DNA of 64,000 nt from Micromonospora trifolii (GTDB lineage: Bacteria > Actinomycetota > Actinomycetes > Mycobacteriales > Micromonosporaceae). The stretch is taken from assembly GCF_022229005.1 (NCBI RefSeq), contig NZ_JAKKFD010000010.1, positions 1-64,000 of the forward strand. The letters are read 5' to 3'. The notes beneath the pieces were generated by a model, which made no database searches, was not told where the DNA came from, and saw only the letters and a list, made by a program, of their open reading frames with translations. This document shows, piece by piece, positions 1 through 9,134 of this stretch. Within the stretch, counting starts at the first letter, position 1. Each line of letters begins with the position of its first letter. The position numbers and the translations under genes were made by a program.

Positions 1-82
1 CATCTTCCTGTTTTTTTTTGTTTTAATGCACCGGCGACCACCCCGTTCTACACCCTCTCCCTACCCCACTCCCTTCCGCTCT
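1..82 (+). other. Non-genomic contig end: poly-T plus degraded Illumina P5/TruSeq adapter
   Basis: Bases 1-24 are T-rich low-complexity sequence, foreign to this high-GC genome. Bases 25-82 align without gaps to the 58-base Illumina P5/TruSeq universal adapter; I count about 45 of 58 identities, including the blocks GGCGACCACC and CTTCCG. On the minus strand, a pmbA-like reading frame stays coherent down to about base 84 and then enters this stretch and meets a stop at 61-63. Both facts agree that genomic sequence begins near base 83. The adapter identification comes from memory of the adapter sequence. Confidence 0.85.
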
Positions 83-83
83 T

Positions 84-171
84 CAGCCCGCACGGCCGGC
101 CCGCCACGACGCCGGACCAGCTCCACGACCTGCCCCGCCAGCTCCAACTCCGTCGAGCCGCCCGTACTCAT
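84..171 (-). CDS. TldD/PmbA family metallopeptidase, second subunit, 5' fragment
   Basis: Only the first 29 or so codons are present before the frame runs into adapter sequence at the contig end. The start is the ATG whose first base is 171. An AGGTGG ribosome binding site about 8 bases upstream is supplied by the end of the neighbouring 60-bp repeat. The residues begin MSTGGSTELELAGQVVELVR, which is the usual amphipathic N-terminal helix of PmbA/TldE partners of TldD. It lies directly downstream of tldD on the same strand, as expected for the heterodimeric TldD/TldE protease. Assignment rests on position and this short N-terminus. Confidence 0.7.
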
Positions 172-172
172 G

Positions 173-292
173 CTGAGCCACCTGTCGTTCGCGACTGCGG
201 GGCTCGCAAACCCGGCTCACTCCTCGCGCTCACTGAGCCACCCTTCGTTCGCGACTGCGGGGCTCGCAAACCCGGCTCACTCCTCGCGCTCA
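173..292 (-). repeat. Two tandem copies of a 60-bp intergenic linker repeat
   Basis: Bases 173-232 and 233-292 are near-identical 60-bp units; they differ only around 181-186 and 241-246. Read on the minus strand, the array begins with the TGA stop of tldD and ends with the ribosome binding site of the pmbA-like gene. The core motif is GCGAGGAGTGAGC followed by a GAGCCCCGCAGTCGCGAACG block. Similar single or degenerate copies occur between other co-directional genes at 3353-3405, 33640-33672, 40273-40332 and about 53545-53593. Confidence 0.9.
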
Positions 293-1726
293 CGCTGAAA
301 CCCCCACTCGGACGTTGCGGAACCGGGCCGGCGCGGCCGGGTGGCCGGTGTGCCCGACCTGGCCGGGCTGCCCCTTGCCGCAGTTGGGCGTGCCCCAGGA
401 GACCGTCTCGCCGGAGAGCATGTCCATCGAGCGCCAGAACAGCGGGCCGATCCCGGTGTACGTGGGATTGCGCAGCATCCGCCCCCGCCGCCCCTTCGTG
501 ATCTCCCAGCCGATCTCGCAGCCGAACTGGAAGTTGAGCCGCTTGTCGTCGATCGACCAGGACCGGTTGAGGTCCATCAGCACGCCGTCGTCGGTGGCCG
601 CGATGATCTCCTCCAACGTGTGCGGGCCGGGCTCCAGGCCCACGTTCGTCATCCGCACCATCGGCAGCCGGGCCCACCCGTCGGCCCGTACGCTGCCGCC
701 GTAGTCCAGGCTGGCCATCGCGGCGGAATCCCGGCCGGCGAGCACACCCACCCAGCGGCCGTCCCGGACCGCGTCCCGCTTGACCGCCGGGGAGCCCTCG
801 TCGTCGAAACCGAAGCTGCCCAGCGCCCCCGGGATGGTCGGGTCGATGGTGATGTTCATCAGCTCCGAGCCGTAGCGCAGCGAGCCGAGCTGGGCCAGGT
901 CCAGCCAGGACGTGCCGGCGAACGCCGCCTCCCAGCCGAGGATCCGGTCCAGTTCGATGGCGTGCCCGACCGACTCGTGGATCTGCAGGGCCAACTGCTC
1001 GCCGCCGAGGATCAGATCCGTCTCGCCGGCCGGGCAGAGCGGCGCGGTGAGCAGCGCACGGGACTCCTCGGCGATCTGTGCGGCGTGCGCGGCCAGGTCC
1101 AGCGACTCGACCAGCTCCCACCCGGTGGTGCCGTACTGGCCGCGGTAGCTCGGCCAGGACCGGCGCTGCGTCTCGCCGTCACCGATCGAGGTGGCCGAGA
1201 TGCCGCCGCCGCACTCACGGATGCGCTGGTCGATCCGGTGGCCCTCGCTGGAGACGAACCACTTCGTGGTGTCCCAGATCTGGTACAGGCCCTCGGCCAG
1301 ATCCGCGCCGTGCTCGGCCATCGTGCGTGTCGCGTCGACCAGCAGATCGCCCTTGTCCGACAGGGGCACCCCGAGCGGGTCGGTCTCGCAGCCCGAGGCC
1401 CAACTCGCGGTGACCGCCTCGACCGGCACCAGGTCGACCGAGGGGCCCGGCACCCGCGCGCTCGCCATGGCGGTCCGCGTCGCGCGCCGGCCGGCGTCGC
1501 GGGCGGCGGCGTCCGACAGATCGGGTACGGCGTGGAAGCCCCAACTCGCCCCGACCAACGCTCGGACCCCGAGCCCGATGCTCTCGTCCTGGGTCAGCTC
1601 CTCCACGTCACCGTTGCGCGCGGTCATGGACTCGTAGCGGCGGTGCATCACCCGGGCGTCGGCGTACCGGGCGCCCGCGTCGAGGGCGGCCTGGACGGCG
1701 GCGGTGGCCGCGTCGAACTCGGTCAT
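290..1726 (-). CDS. tldD: TldD family metallopeptidase
   Basis: A 478-residue zinc peptidase of the TldD/TldE heterodimer. In characterised bacteria this complex degrades or trims peptides, including modified peptides such as microcin B17 and RiPP precursors. The HExxxH zinc motif is visible as HESVGH near residue 250, in the middle of the protein as usual for TldD and absent from TldE. Length is normal for the family. The start is an ATG preceded by CTAGGGT six bases upstream, with no ribosome binding site, so the mRNA is probably leaderless. The last codons and TGA run into the 60-bp linker repeat. The pmbA-like partner follows on the same strand but is cut by the contig end. Confidence 0.93.
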   Translation of the reverse strand: MTEFDAATAAVQAALDAGARYADARVMHRRYESMTARNGDVEELTQDESIGLGVRALVGASWGFHAVPDLSDAAARDAGRRATRTAMASARVPGPSVDLVPVEAVTASWASGCETDPLGVPLSDKGDLLVDATRTMAEHGADLAEGLYQIWDTTKWFVSSEGHRIDQRIRECGGGISATSIGDGETQRRSWPSYRGQYGTTGWELVESLDLAAHAAQIAEESRALLTAPLCPAGETDLILGGEQLALQIHESVGHAIELDRILGWEAAFAGTSWLDLAQLGSLRYGSELMNITIDPTIPGALGSFGFDDEGSPAVKRDAVRDGRWVGVLAGRDSAAMASLDYGGSVRADGWARLPMVRMTNVGLEPGPHTLEEIIAATDDGVLMDLNRSWSIDDKRLNFQFGCEIGWEITKGRRGRMLRNPTYTGIGPLFWRSMDMLSGETVSWGTPNCGKGQPGQVGHTGHPAAPARFRNVRVGVSA

Positions 1727-1732
1727 GGACCG

Positions 1733-1738
1733 ACCCTA
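1733..1738 (-). promoter_or_regulatory. -10 element of leaderless tldD promoter
   Basis: TAGGGT on the minus strand, six bases before the ATG of tldD. The spacing puts transcription start at or next to the start codon. The same arrangement recurs for at least eight other genes in this window. Confidence 0.6.
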
Positions 1739-1838
1739 GGCCAGCCGACCGACACCCGTCAGGCCAGCAGATCCTCCGGCCGAATGGTGGCCCGCACCGG
1801 CTCCGCCCCGCCGCCCCGCCGCGTCGCTCCGCGAGCCG

Positions 1839-1917
1839 CAAGATCGCGCAACATCCTGGTTTTAGTGGTATCGGCGCGTCGGCGACGCCACTAGATCCTG
1901 GTTCGAGCGTGACCTTG
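1839..1917. repeat. GATC-capped intergenic inverted repeat, element 1
   Basis: Imperfect inverted repeat with arms of about 34 bases; the ends read CAAGATC on the left and GACCTTG on the right. The inner part carries ATCCTGG...TTAGTGG facing CCACTAGATCCTGG, which closely matches the element at 18248-18325. The 523-base stretch 1727-2249 between tldD and the peptide transporter holds this element, element 2 and the transporter promoter; I see no gene in it. Confidence 0.7.
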
Positions 1918-1971
1918 GTGGCGGCGAGCGCACCAGATCCCGCTCCTGCTCTCGGGGGCGGTGTCTGTCGT

Positions 1972-2051
1972 CAAGATCCGCGCAGTATCAGGGATGTTGC
2001 TGTCTCTGGCGCGCCGGAGGCAGCAACTTCAGGGAAGTTGCGGAGATCTTG
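1972..2051. repeat. GATC-capped intergenic inverted repeat, element 2
   Basis: Imperfect inverted repeat bounded by CAAGATC and GATCTTG. Inside its right arm lies a perfect 8-base hairpin, GCAACTTC/GAAGTTGC, at 2023-2041. It stands about 200 bases upstream of the peptide transporter operon, next to element 1. Confidence 0.65.
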
Positions 2052-2249
2052 GCGCGGCGCGCGGGGCGCGGGGGCGGTGGGCGTGGGGCGCGGGGCGCGA
2101 CATGAACGGGCGTGGATGGCGAGGTGACGGGGGTGCGGGGCCGATGCCGACTCGTTACGCTCGGGCCCGCTGACACATGCCGGCTTTGTAGCTTATTTTC
2201 ACCCTCGGGACTTTGTTGTAAGTTCTCTTCGTCACTGAGGGAGGTGGCC

Positions 2250-3356
2250 GTGGACAGCTCGGAACCCTCGCCGTCCGGGGACCCGGACGATCGTCCCGCC
2301 GTGCCGGCGCAGCGCTCCGACCAGGACGCCTACCTGCGGGTGAGTGACCTTCGGGTCCGGTTCGACACCGAGGACGGCGTGGTGCGCGCTGTCGACGGGG
2401 TGTCGTTCGCCGTCGAGCGGGGCCGCACCCTCGGCATCGTCGGTGAATCCGGCTCCGGCAAGAGCGTCACCTCGCTGGCGATCCTCGGCCTGCACGACCC
2501 GAAACGGACCACCATCAGCGGGGAGATCTCCGTGGGTGGCCGGCAGGTGGTCGGTCTCGCCGACGAGGAGGTACGCCGGCTGCGCGGCCGGGACATGGCG
2601 ATGATCTTCCAGGATCCACTGTCGGCGCTGCACCCGTACTACACGGTGGGCCGGCAGATCGCCGAGGCGTACCGGGTGCACCACCCGAAGGCCAACCGGC
2701 GCGAGGCCCGCCAGCGGGCTGTCGACATGTTGGACCGGGTCGGCATCCCGCAGCCGGCGCGCCGCTTCGACCAGTATCCGCACGAGTTCTCCGGCGGCAT
2801 GCGTCAGCGGGCGATGATCGCGATGTCCCTGGTCAACGACCCGGCACTGCTGATCGCCGACGAGCCGACCACCGCGTTGGACGTCACGGTGCAGGCGCAG
2901 ATCCTGGACCTGCTCGCCGACCTCCAGGCCGAGTTCCACTCCGCGATCATCCTGATCACCCACGACCTCGGCGTGGTCGGCCAGGTCGCCGACGACGTGC
3001 TGGTCATGTACGGCGGGCGGGCCGTCGAGCGGGGCAGCGTCGAGCAGGTGCTCCGGGCGCCGCAGCATCCGTACACCTGGGGGTTGCTCTCCAGCGTGCC
3101 GTCGCTGCACGGCGACGCGGACGCGGACCTGGTGCCCATTCCCGGCAACCCACCCAGCCTGATCAACCTGCCGCCGGGCTGCGCGTTCCACCCACGCTGC
3201 CGGTACGCGGACCGTGCCGGCAGCCGCTCCCGCACCGAGGTCCCCGAGCTGCGCGCCGCCGGGGCCGATGGCCACCTCGTGGCCTGCCACCTGAGTGCCG
3301 AGGAGCGCGCCGCGTTCTACGCCGAGGACGTCGCACGAGTGGGGGTGGCTGTGTGA
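2250..3356 (+). CDS. Oligopeptide/dipeptide ABC transporter ATP-binding protein (DppD/OppD type)
   Basis: Cytoplasmic ATPase of a peptide importer, 368 residues from the GTG at 2250, which has GGGAGG five bases upstream. It shows a Walker A GESGSGKS, the signature FSGGMRQR and the Walker B region [14 protein letters not shown]-terminal oligo_HPY-type tail contains GCAFHPRC. DppD/OppF tails usually carry four cysteines that can hold an iron-sulfur cluster. Here the third is replaced (ADRAGSRS), while the partner ATPase keeps all four. First gene of a five-gene operon; the next gene follows after a 55-base linker repeat. Confidence 0.93.
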   Translation: MDSSEPSPSGDPDDRPAVPAQRSDQDAYLRVSDLRVRFDTEDGVVRAVDGVSFAVERGRTLGIVGESGSGKSVTSLAILGLHDPKRTTISGEISVGGRQVVGLADEEVRRLRGRDMAMIFQDPLSALHPYYTVGRQIAEAYRVHHPKANRREARQRAVDMLDRVGIPQPARRFDQYPHEFSGGMRQRAMIAMSLVNDPALLIADEPTTALDVTVQAQILDLLADLQAEFHSAIILITHDLGVVGQVADDVLVMYGGRAVERGSVEQVLRAPQHPYTWGLLSSVPSLHGDADADLVPIPGNPPSLINLPPGCAFHPRCRYADRAGSRSRTEVPELRAAGADGHLVACHLSAEERAAFYAEDVARVGVAV

Positions 3357-3405
3357 GGGCGAGGAACGCAGCGCAGCGGAGTACCGCAGTCCCGAACGGA
3401 GGACC
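3353..3405 (+). repeat. Linker-repeat copy between the two ATPase genes
   Basis: Starts at the TGA of the upstream ATPase gene and reads TGAGGGCGAGGAACGCAGCG, then a CCGCAGTCCCGAACGGAGG block whose GGAGG serves as ribosome binding site for the next gene. It is a diverged copy of the 60-bp unit at 173-292. Confidence 0.6.
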
Positions 3406-3411
3406 GTGGAG

Positions 3412-4422
3412 ATGACCGACGAACCACTGCTGCGGGTACGCGGCCTGAGCAAGCACTTCCCGGTACGCCAGGGGCTGCGCGCCACCGGTCTGGTGCGGGC
3501 GGTCGACGGGCTCGACTTCGACGTGCGCCCGGGCGAGACGCTCGGCCTGGTGGGGGAGTCGGGCTGCGGCAAGACCACCACCGGTCGGATGCTGGTGCGG
3601 CTGCTGGAACCGACGAGCGGCAGCATCGAGTTCGACGGGCGGGACATCACGCACGCCGGCCGCCGCGAGTTGCGTCCGCTGCGCCAGGAACTCCAGATCA
3701 TCTTCCAGGACCCGTACGCCTCGCTGAACCCTCGGCACACGGTGGGCCGGATCGTGGCGATGCCGCTACAGGTCAACGGGATCAAGCCGCCGGGTGGGAT
3801 CAAGGCCCGGGTGCAGGAGTTGCTGGAGCTGGTCGGGCTGAACCCGGAGCACTACAACCGGTACCCGCACGAGTTCTCCGGTGGTCAACGCCAGCGCATC
3901 GGCATCGCTCGCGCGTTGGCCCTGCGACCGAAGCTGATCGTCGCGGACGAGCCGGTGAGCGCGCTGGACGTCTCGATCCAGGCGCAGGTCGTCAACCTGC
4001 TGCGCGACCTGCAACGGGAGCTTGGTCTGGCCTTCGTGTTCATCGCGCACGACCTGGCCGTGGTCCGGCACTTCTGCCAGCGGGTCGCTGTCATGTACCT
4101 GGGTCGGATCGTGGAGATCGGTGACCGGGCGGACATCTACGAGCGCCCGCAGCACCCGTACACCCGGGCGTTGCTCTCGGCGATTCCGGACGTCACCCAG
4201 CTCGGCCCGGCGGGTCGGATCCGGCTGACCGGTGACGTGCCCACCCCGCTGGACCCGCCGTCGGGCTGCCGGTTCCGTACCCGCTGCTGGAAGGCGCAGG
4301 ACATCTGCGCCGCCGAGGAACCCGCGTTGATCCCGCGCGACGGCGGCAACCAGGCCACCGCGTGTCACTTCCCCGAAGTCGCGGGGTCGATCACCCAGGT
4401 CGTGGAGGAGGTGTCGTCGTGA
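3412..4422 (+). CDS. Oligopeptide/dipeptide ABC transporter ATP-binding protein (DppF/OppF type)
   Basis: Second ATPase of the peptide importer, 336 residues from the ATG at 3412; a GTG at 3406 is possible but sits too close to the GGAGG. Walker A is GESGCGKTT, signature FSGGQRQR and Walker [13 protein letters not shown]. The C-terminal tail keeps four cysteines (GCRFRTRC...DIC...ACHF) as in iron-sulfur DppF/OppF proteins. The stop overlaps the GTG of the permease gene in GTGA, so translation is probably coupled. Confidence 0.93.
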   Translation: MTDEPLLRVRGLSKHFPVRQGLRATGLVRAVDGLDFDVRPGETLGLVGESGCGKTTTGRMLVRLLEPTSGSIEFDGRDITHAGRRELRPLRQELQIIFQDPYASLNPRHTVGRIVAMPLQVNGIKPPGGIKARVQELLELVGLNPEHYNRYPHEFSGGQRQRIGIARALALRPKLIVADEPVSALDVSIQAQVVNLLRDLQRELGLAFVFIAHDLAVVRHFCQRVAVMYLGRIVEIGDRADIYERPQHPYTRALLSAIPDVTQLGPAGRIRLTGDVPTPLDPPSGCRFRTRCWKAQDICAAEEPALIPRDGGNQATACHFPEVAGSITQVVEEVSS

Positions 4423-5426
4423 GTCTCTCCCCGGTGGAGGGTGTGGCGCTGGCCGAGATCGAATCCGGCACGGACCCGAGCGGGCCTGCCGTCAAGGGCG
4501 TCGTCGGCCGCTCACCCGGCCAGCTCGCCTGGCTGCGGCTGCGCCGCGACCGGACGGCGATGGTCAGCGGCGTACTCCTGATCTTCTTCCTGCTGTTGGG
4601 GTTGGCCGCCCCACTGATCGAGATGGCCTACGGCATCGGCCCGCGGGAGCAGTTCCAGAACATGCTGGACGGCTTCGGCATGCCGCTGGGGTACGCCGGC
4701 GGGGTCAGCGGTGAGCACTGGTTCGGCCTGGAGCCGGGGTTGGGCCGGGACATCTTCATCCGGCTGATCTACGGGCTTCGGACGTCGCTGTTCATCGCGT
4801 TCGCGGCGGCCCTGATCACCGCGACGATCGGGATCGTGCTGGGCGCGCTCGCCGGTTACCTCGGCGGCTGGCTCGACGCGGTGATCAACTGGATCACCGA
4901 CCTGACCCTGGCCATGCCCTTCCTGATCATCGCGCTGGCGCTCACACCCACCATCACGCTGCGCTTCTACGGTGAGCGGGGGCAGGTGTCGTCCGCCTTC
5001 GGGGTGGGGGTGCTGATCGCCGTCTTCGCCATCTTCGGCTGGACCAGCACCGCCCGGCTGGTGCGCGGGCAGGTGATCGCGCTGCGCGAGCGGGAGTTCG
5101 TGGAGGCGGCCCGGGCCAGCGGGGCCGGGCTGGGGCACATGCTCTTCCGGCAGTTGCTGCCGAACATCTGGGCGCCGATCCTGGTGTCGTTCTCCCTGGC
5201 GGTGCCGCAGTTCATCACCAGCGAGGCGGCGCTGTCGTTCATCGGCGTCGGCCTCAGCGACGAGACGCCCAGCTTCGGCCGAATGATCTACCGCAGTCTG
5301 GACTTCCTCCAGACCGACCCGGCGTACGTGTTCTTCCCGGGCATCACGATCTTCGCGCTGGTGTTCGCCTTCAACCTCTTCGGCGACGCGTTGCGGGACG
5401 CGCTCGACCCGAAGTCGTCCCGGTAG
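4419..5426 (+). CDS. Peptide ABC transporter permease (DppC/OppC type)
   Basis: Inner-membrane permease of about 335 residues. The start is the GTG at 4419, preceded by GGAGGAGG and overlapping the previous stop by four bases. The N-terminus is cytoplasmic, followed by a first membrane span ([18 protein letters not shown]), a periplasm-side loop and five further spans with the EAA-type coupling loop ([20 protein letters not shown]). It pairs with the next permease. Putting the two ATPase genes before the permeases and receptor reverses the classic dppABCDF order. Confidence 0.92.
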   Translation: MSLSPVEGVALAEIESGTDPSGPAVKGVVGRSPGQLAWLRLRRDRTAMVSGVLLIFFLLLGLAAPLIEMAYGIGPREQFQNMLDGFGMPLGYAGGVSGEHWFGLEPGLGRDIFIRLIYGLRTSLFIAFAAALITATIGIVLGALAGYLGGWLDAVINWITDLTLAMPFLIIALALTPTITLRFYGERGQVSSAFGVGVLIAVFAIFGWTSTARLVRGQVIALREREFVEAARASGAGLGHMLFRQLLPNIWAPILVSFSLAVPQFITSEAALSFIGVGLSDETPSFGRMIYRSLDFLQTDPAYVFFPGITIFALVFAFNLFGDALRDALDPKSSR

Positions 5427-5437
5427 GGGTCAAAATC

Positions 5438-6424
5438 ATGGCGCGATTTCTGCTCAAGCGACTCTTCTCCGCCACGCTGACCCTCTTCGCGGTGAGCGTG
5501 TTGACCTTCCTGATGTTCTTCGCCCTGCCGCGCGACCCGGTCAGCAGCATCTGCTCGAAGAACTGCAACCCGGAGCGGTTGGAGCGGGTTCGCGACGACC
5601 TGGGCCTGAACGACCCGCTGATCAGCCAGTACGCCGGTTACATGAAGGGCATCGTGACCGGTCGGGACCTGGGCAGCGCCCAGGGCGGGCGGTGCGACGC
5701 GCCCTGCCTGGGCTGGTCGTACGTCACCAACGAGGCCGTCTCGGACACCATCGCCCGGGTGTTGCCGGTGACGCTGAGCATCGTGATCCCGGCGGCCATC
5801 CTCTGGTTGCTGCTCGGGGTGGGGCTGGGCATGGTCTCCGCGCTGCGCCGGGGCACCTGGCTGGACCGGCTGGCCATCGGATTCTCGCTGACCGGCGCGT
5901 CGTTGCAGCTGTACTTCGTGGGCGCTGTGCTGCTGCTGGTGTTCGTCTACAACCTGCGGTTGTTGCCGGTGCCGAGCTACACCTCCATCTTCGACAACCC
6001 GGCGAAGTGGGCCAGCGGGTTGGTGCTGGCCTGGGTGGCGCTGGCCTTCCTCTTCTCGGCCATCTACGCCCGGTTGTCGCGGGCGCAGATGTTGGAGACG
6101 CTGTCGGAGGACTTCGTCCGGACCGCGCGGGCCAAGGGCCTGGCCAAACCGACTGTGTACGGGCGACACGCGCTGCGCGCGGCGATCACCCCGGTGGTGA
6201 CCATCGCCGGGTTGGACGTGGGCGGGGCGCTGGGCGGGACGGTGATCACCGAGACGACGTTCGGCATCCAGGGGTTGGGGCGGACGGCGGTGGACGCGGT
6301 GCGCTCGGGCGATCTGCCCACCATCATGGCCACTGTGCTGATCGCCGCGGTCTTCGTGGTGTTGGCGAACGTGCTGGTGGACCTGCTGTACGCGGCCATC
6401 GACCCCCGGGTCCGGCTGCGCTGA
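5438..6424 (+). CDS. Peptide ABC transporter permease (DppB/OppB type)
   Basis: Second permease, 328 residues, beginning MARFLLKRLFSATLTLFAVS with the usual OppB N-terminal membrane span. Six spans are predicted by eye, with the coupling loop RTARAKGLAKPTVYGRHALR. It follows the DppC-type permease by 11 bases. A 147-base gap with its own promoter-like sequence separates it from the receptor gene, so the receptor may be expressed more strongly than the rest. Confidence 0.92.
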   Translation: MARFLLKRLFSATLTLFAVSVLTFLMFFALPRDPVSSICSKNCNPERLERVRDDLGLNDPLISQYAGYMKGIVTGRDLGSAQGGRCDAPCLGWSYVTNEAVSDTIARVLPVTLSIVIPAAILWLLLGVGLGMVSALRRGTWLDRLAIGFSLTGASLQLYFVGAVLLLVFVYNLRLLPVPSYTSIFDNPAKWASGLVLAWVALAFLFSAIYARLSRAQMLETLSEDFVRTARAKGLAKPTVYGRHALRAAITPVVTIAGLDVGGALGGTVITETTFGIQGLGRTAVDAVRSGDLPTIMATVLIAAVFVVLANVLVDLLYAAIDPRVRLR

Positions 6425-6502
6425 GCGGAAGGGTGTCCGGCGCGGCCACCGATGGCGAAATTTATCGACAACTGTTACACAACTCGTAGGTTTTCTTCCT
6501 TA

Positions 6503-6508
6503 CGATCC
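6503..6508 (+). promoter_or_regulatory. Possible promoter of the peptide-binding lipoprotein gene
   Basis: The gap 6425-6571 is AT-richer than its surroundings and contains TACGAT about 64 bases before the start codon. The box overlaps an imperfect palindrome, CGTAGG-N7-CCTTACG. A separate promoter for the receptor gene would fit its likely higher demand. No clear -35 is seen. Confidence 0.35.
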
Positions 6509-6571
6509 TCGGGACGTCGGCGGTTCTCGCCCCGACGAAATCGCACGGCACATGGGTGAAGGAGGTACTTC

Positions 6572-8314
6572 ATGCGACCACGCGTGGCGGTTGCCGCAGG
6601 CGGCGCGATCGCTCTGGTTGTGGCATTGGGTGCGTGCTCGAAGAACACGGGCGAGGGCACCACTGTCGACACCGAACGGCAGCAGACCGGGGTCATCGCG
6701 ACGGACCCCAAGGACTCGCAGGGGCCGGCGGCCGAGGTGAGTGGCGCCGCGAAGGGCGGCACCTTCACCATCATCCGGGAGTCGCCGATCTCCCACCTCG
6801 ACCCGCAGCGGACGTACTCGTTCGCCGGTCTGATGGCCAACCCGCTCTTCGCCCGCTACCTGACCACCTGGAAGGACGACGGCAAGGGCGGCCTGGTCCT
6901 GGTGGGTGACCTGGCCGAGACGCCGGGCAAGAACGTCAACAACGACTGCAAGGTCTGGGAATTCACCGTCAAGGACGGGGTGAAGTTCGAGGACGGCCGG
7001 CCGATCACCTCCAAGGAGATCGCGTACGGCATCGCCCGGTCCTTCGACCCGGACCTGTCCGGCGGCCCGACCTACATCCAGGAGTGGCTGGCCGACACCG
7101 CGCAGTTCGACACCAAGTGGGACTTCAAGAAGAACAAGACGTCGCTGCCGCCCGGCCTGAGCACGCCGGACGCCAAGACGCTGCGCTTCGAGTTCGCCAA
7201 GCCCCGCTGTGACCTGCCGTTCGCGGTCTCGTTGCCGACCACCGCGCCGCTGCCGGCCGACAAGGACACCGGCGTCGACCTGGACAAGCAGCCGTTCTCG
7301 TCAGGCCCGTACAAGGTCGCCAAGAACCAGGTCGGCGTGCAGATCACCCTGGACCGCAACACCAACTGGGACCCGAACACCGACCCGGTCCGGCACCAGT
7401 ACCCGGACCAGTTCGTCTGGAGCTTCGGCCCGACCGCGGACGCCGCCAACAACCGGGTGATCGCCGACAACGGCGCCGACCAGAGCGCGCTCGCCTTCAA
7501 CACAGTGCCCGCCTCGCTGGTCGCCAAGGTCGCCGGGGACGCCGCCCTCAAGTCACGGACGATCCTCTCGCCGACCCCGAGCGCCAACCAACTGGTCATC
7601 AACAACCAGCGGGTCACCGACCTGAAGGTGCGGCAGGCGCTCAACTACGCCATCGACCGCGAGGGCCTCATCAAGGCCATGGGCGGGCAGACTGTCGCCG
7701 CGCCGCTGACCACACTCATGCCGCCGGCCACCATCGGCTACAAGGCGTACGACGCGTACCCGGCGGGTGCCAACGGCAACCTCGACAAGGTCAAGGAACT
7801 GCTCGGCGGAAAGACGCCGGAGCTGGTCCTCGGTGTGGCCGACAACTCCGTCGAACAGCAGCAGGGCGCGCAGCTCAAGGCGAACCTGGAGCGAGCCGGC
7901 TTCAAGATCACGCTGCGGAACATCTCCGACGACGCGAAGCTCGACGAGATCAAGAAGAAGAACAACCCCTGGGACCTGTACATCGGTAACTGGGCGGCGG
8001 ACTGGCCGAGCGGGGCCTCGATCCTGCCGGTGCTCTACGACGGCCGCACCATCAAGGCCGAGGGCAACAGCAACCAGGCCTACTTCAACGACCCGGCGAT
8101 CAACACCGAGATGGACCGCATCTCGGCGCTGTCCGCTGCCGAGCAGGGTCCAGAGTGGGCCAAGCTCGACGAGCGGATCATGAAGGAGCAAGCGCCCGTG
8201 GTGCCGCTCTTCGTCGACGTGGCCTACAACGTGCACGGGTCCAAGGCGGGCGGGATCTTCATCTCCAGCGTCTTCGGCTACCCGTCGTTCGTGAACGCGC
8301 ACGTCAAGCCGTAA
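6572..8314 (+). CDS. Peptide ABC transporter substrate-binding lipoprotein (SBP family 5)
   Basis: Extracellular receptor of the importer, 580 residues, with GAAGGAGG upstream of the ATG. The signal peptide ends in the lipobox LGAC, so Cys22 would be lipidated. The family 5 signature is visible around ISHLDPQRTYSFAG and the later GRPITSKEIAYGIARSFDP. Size and architecture match the DppA/OppA class. It is the last gene of the operon, with a strong terminator 16 bases downstream. The true ligand (di-, oligopeptide or another solute) cannot be read from the sequence. Confidence 0.93.
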   Translation: MRPRVAVAAGGAIALVVALGACSKNTGEGTTVDTERQQTGVIATDPKDSQGPAAEVSGAAKGGTFTIIRESPISHLDPQRTYSFAGLMANPLFARYLTTWKDDGKGGLVLVGDLAETPGKNVNNDCKVWEFTVKDGVKFEDGRPITSKEIAYGIARSFDPDLSGGPTYIQEWLADTAQFDTKWDFKKNKTSLPPGLSTPDAKTLRFEFAKPRCDLPFAVSLPTTAPLPADKDTGVDLDKQPFSSGPYKVAKNQVGVQITLDRNTNWDPNTDPVRHQYPDQFVWSFGPTADAANNRVIADNGADQSALAFNTVPASLVAKVAGDAALKSRTILSPTPSANQLVINNQRVTDLKVRQALNYAIDREGLIKAMGGQTVAAPLTTLMPPATIGYKAYDAYPAGANGNLDKVKELLGGKTPELVLGVADNSVEQQQGAQLKANLERAGFKITLRNISDDAKLDEIKKKNNPWDLYIGNWAADWPSGASILPVLYDGRTIKAEGNSNQAYFNDPAINTEMDRISALSAAEQGPEWAKLDERIMKEQAPVVPLFVDVAYNVHGSKAGGIFISSVFGYPSFVNAHVKP

Positions 8315-8329
8315 GTCACACCGCAGACC

Positions 8330-8373
8330 AGAAGGGTCCCCTCCCGACAACGTCGTCGGGAGGGGACCCTTCT
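8330..8373 (+). terminator. Strong hairpin terminator of the peptide transporter operon
   Basis: Perfect 19-base stem (AGAAGGGTCCCCTCCCGAC and its complement) with a six-base loop, 16 bases after the receptor stop. No U-tract follows, which is common in high-GC actinobacteria. The 185 bases after it, up to 8558, show no gene. Confidence 0.85.
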
Positions 8374-8558
8374 GTCATGGACTGGTATTCGCCCATCGAG
8401 CCGTACGACTCCGGGATGCTCAGCGTAGAGGGAGCGCATTCGCTTCAGCTGGGGAGGAGCGCCGCCCCGTCGACACGGATCATCGGCCCATGGCTGCCGA
8501 TGTGTCGTTGCGTAATTCTGGTGCGGACGGGCCGGTTGTCGACCGGTCGCGGTCGGCT

Positions 8559-9032
8559 TCAACGCTCGCGCTGGGCTGCGCCTTCGATGGTGGTGCTCTC
8601 CTGCGGGCGAAGCGCGGCCAGCAGGCTGTCGAGTTGACCCCAGGCCCGCGAACTGGAGACGTGGTCGATGTAGTCCCGGGACTCGATGATGAGCCCGTCG
8701 CGGATGCGCATCACGAAGACACACGGCACAGTGAACGCCTCGCCGGTCTCGATGACCCGCCCCTGATAGGCGAACTCGGCGACAATCACCTCCGGGTCGG
8801 CGGTTTCGTGAATCATCACGTCGACCGGCTTACGGTCCAGCGTCCGGGCGACCGGCGGTGACGCGGTGAAGTGCTCGTGCAGCTCGCTGCGGCTGAGCAG
8901 CGCAGGCGGGTTGAGCGGGTGAAACGGATGCGTGACGTGGGTTTGTTCGGCGTAAAGGTCAGCCAAGTCCTCGTACGGACCGTCGCAGACACCGTTCACC
9001 AGCCGGAGGAAGGTCTCGCGCGGGCTACTCAT
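8559..9032 (-). CDS. SnoaL-like / NTF2-fold protein
   Basis: 157 residues from the ATG at 9032, with GAAGGAG eight bases upstream. The pattern of an N-terminal helix pair (FLRLVNGVCDGPYEDLADLY), a THPFHP turn, then alternating strands ending LIIESRDYIDHVS is that of the SnoaL/NTF2 cone fold. Members include small cyclases, isomerases and many uncharacterised stress proteins. No specific reaction can be assigned. The neighbour upstream on the same strand is an XRE-type regulator 102 bases away, so the two may be co-transcribed. Confidence 0.75.
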   Translation of the reverse strand: MSSPRETFLRLVNGVCDGPYEDLADLYAEQTHVTHPFHPLNPPALLSRSELHEHFTASPPVARTLDRKPVDVMIHETADPEVIVAEFAYQGRVIETGEAFTVPCVFVMRIRDGLIIESRDYIDHVSSSRAWGQLDSLLAALRPQESTTIEGAAQRER

Positions 9033-9134
9033 GCCGGGCTCCTTCGAATCGGTAGACGTCGCCTGGGGCACGCCGAGGACCAAAGTAGGCAATGGCCGGG
9101 GCCCCGTCGAATGCGTTGTCATCAGCAGCGCGTG

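Noticed and set aside
173..292. Possible CRISPR array in the 60-bp tandem repeats
   Set aside because: Only two units with no variable spacers and no cas genes; the repeat matches linker sequences elsewhere in the window.
26..298. Plus-strand open frame at the contig end
   Set aside because: Made of adapter sequence and the tandem repeat.
341..1894. A 517-codon plus-strand open frame antisense to tldD
   Set aside because: Shadow of the high-GC coding strand; composition is Arg/Gly/Pro-rich without recognisable motifs, while the minus frame encodes TldD with its zinc motif.
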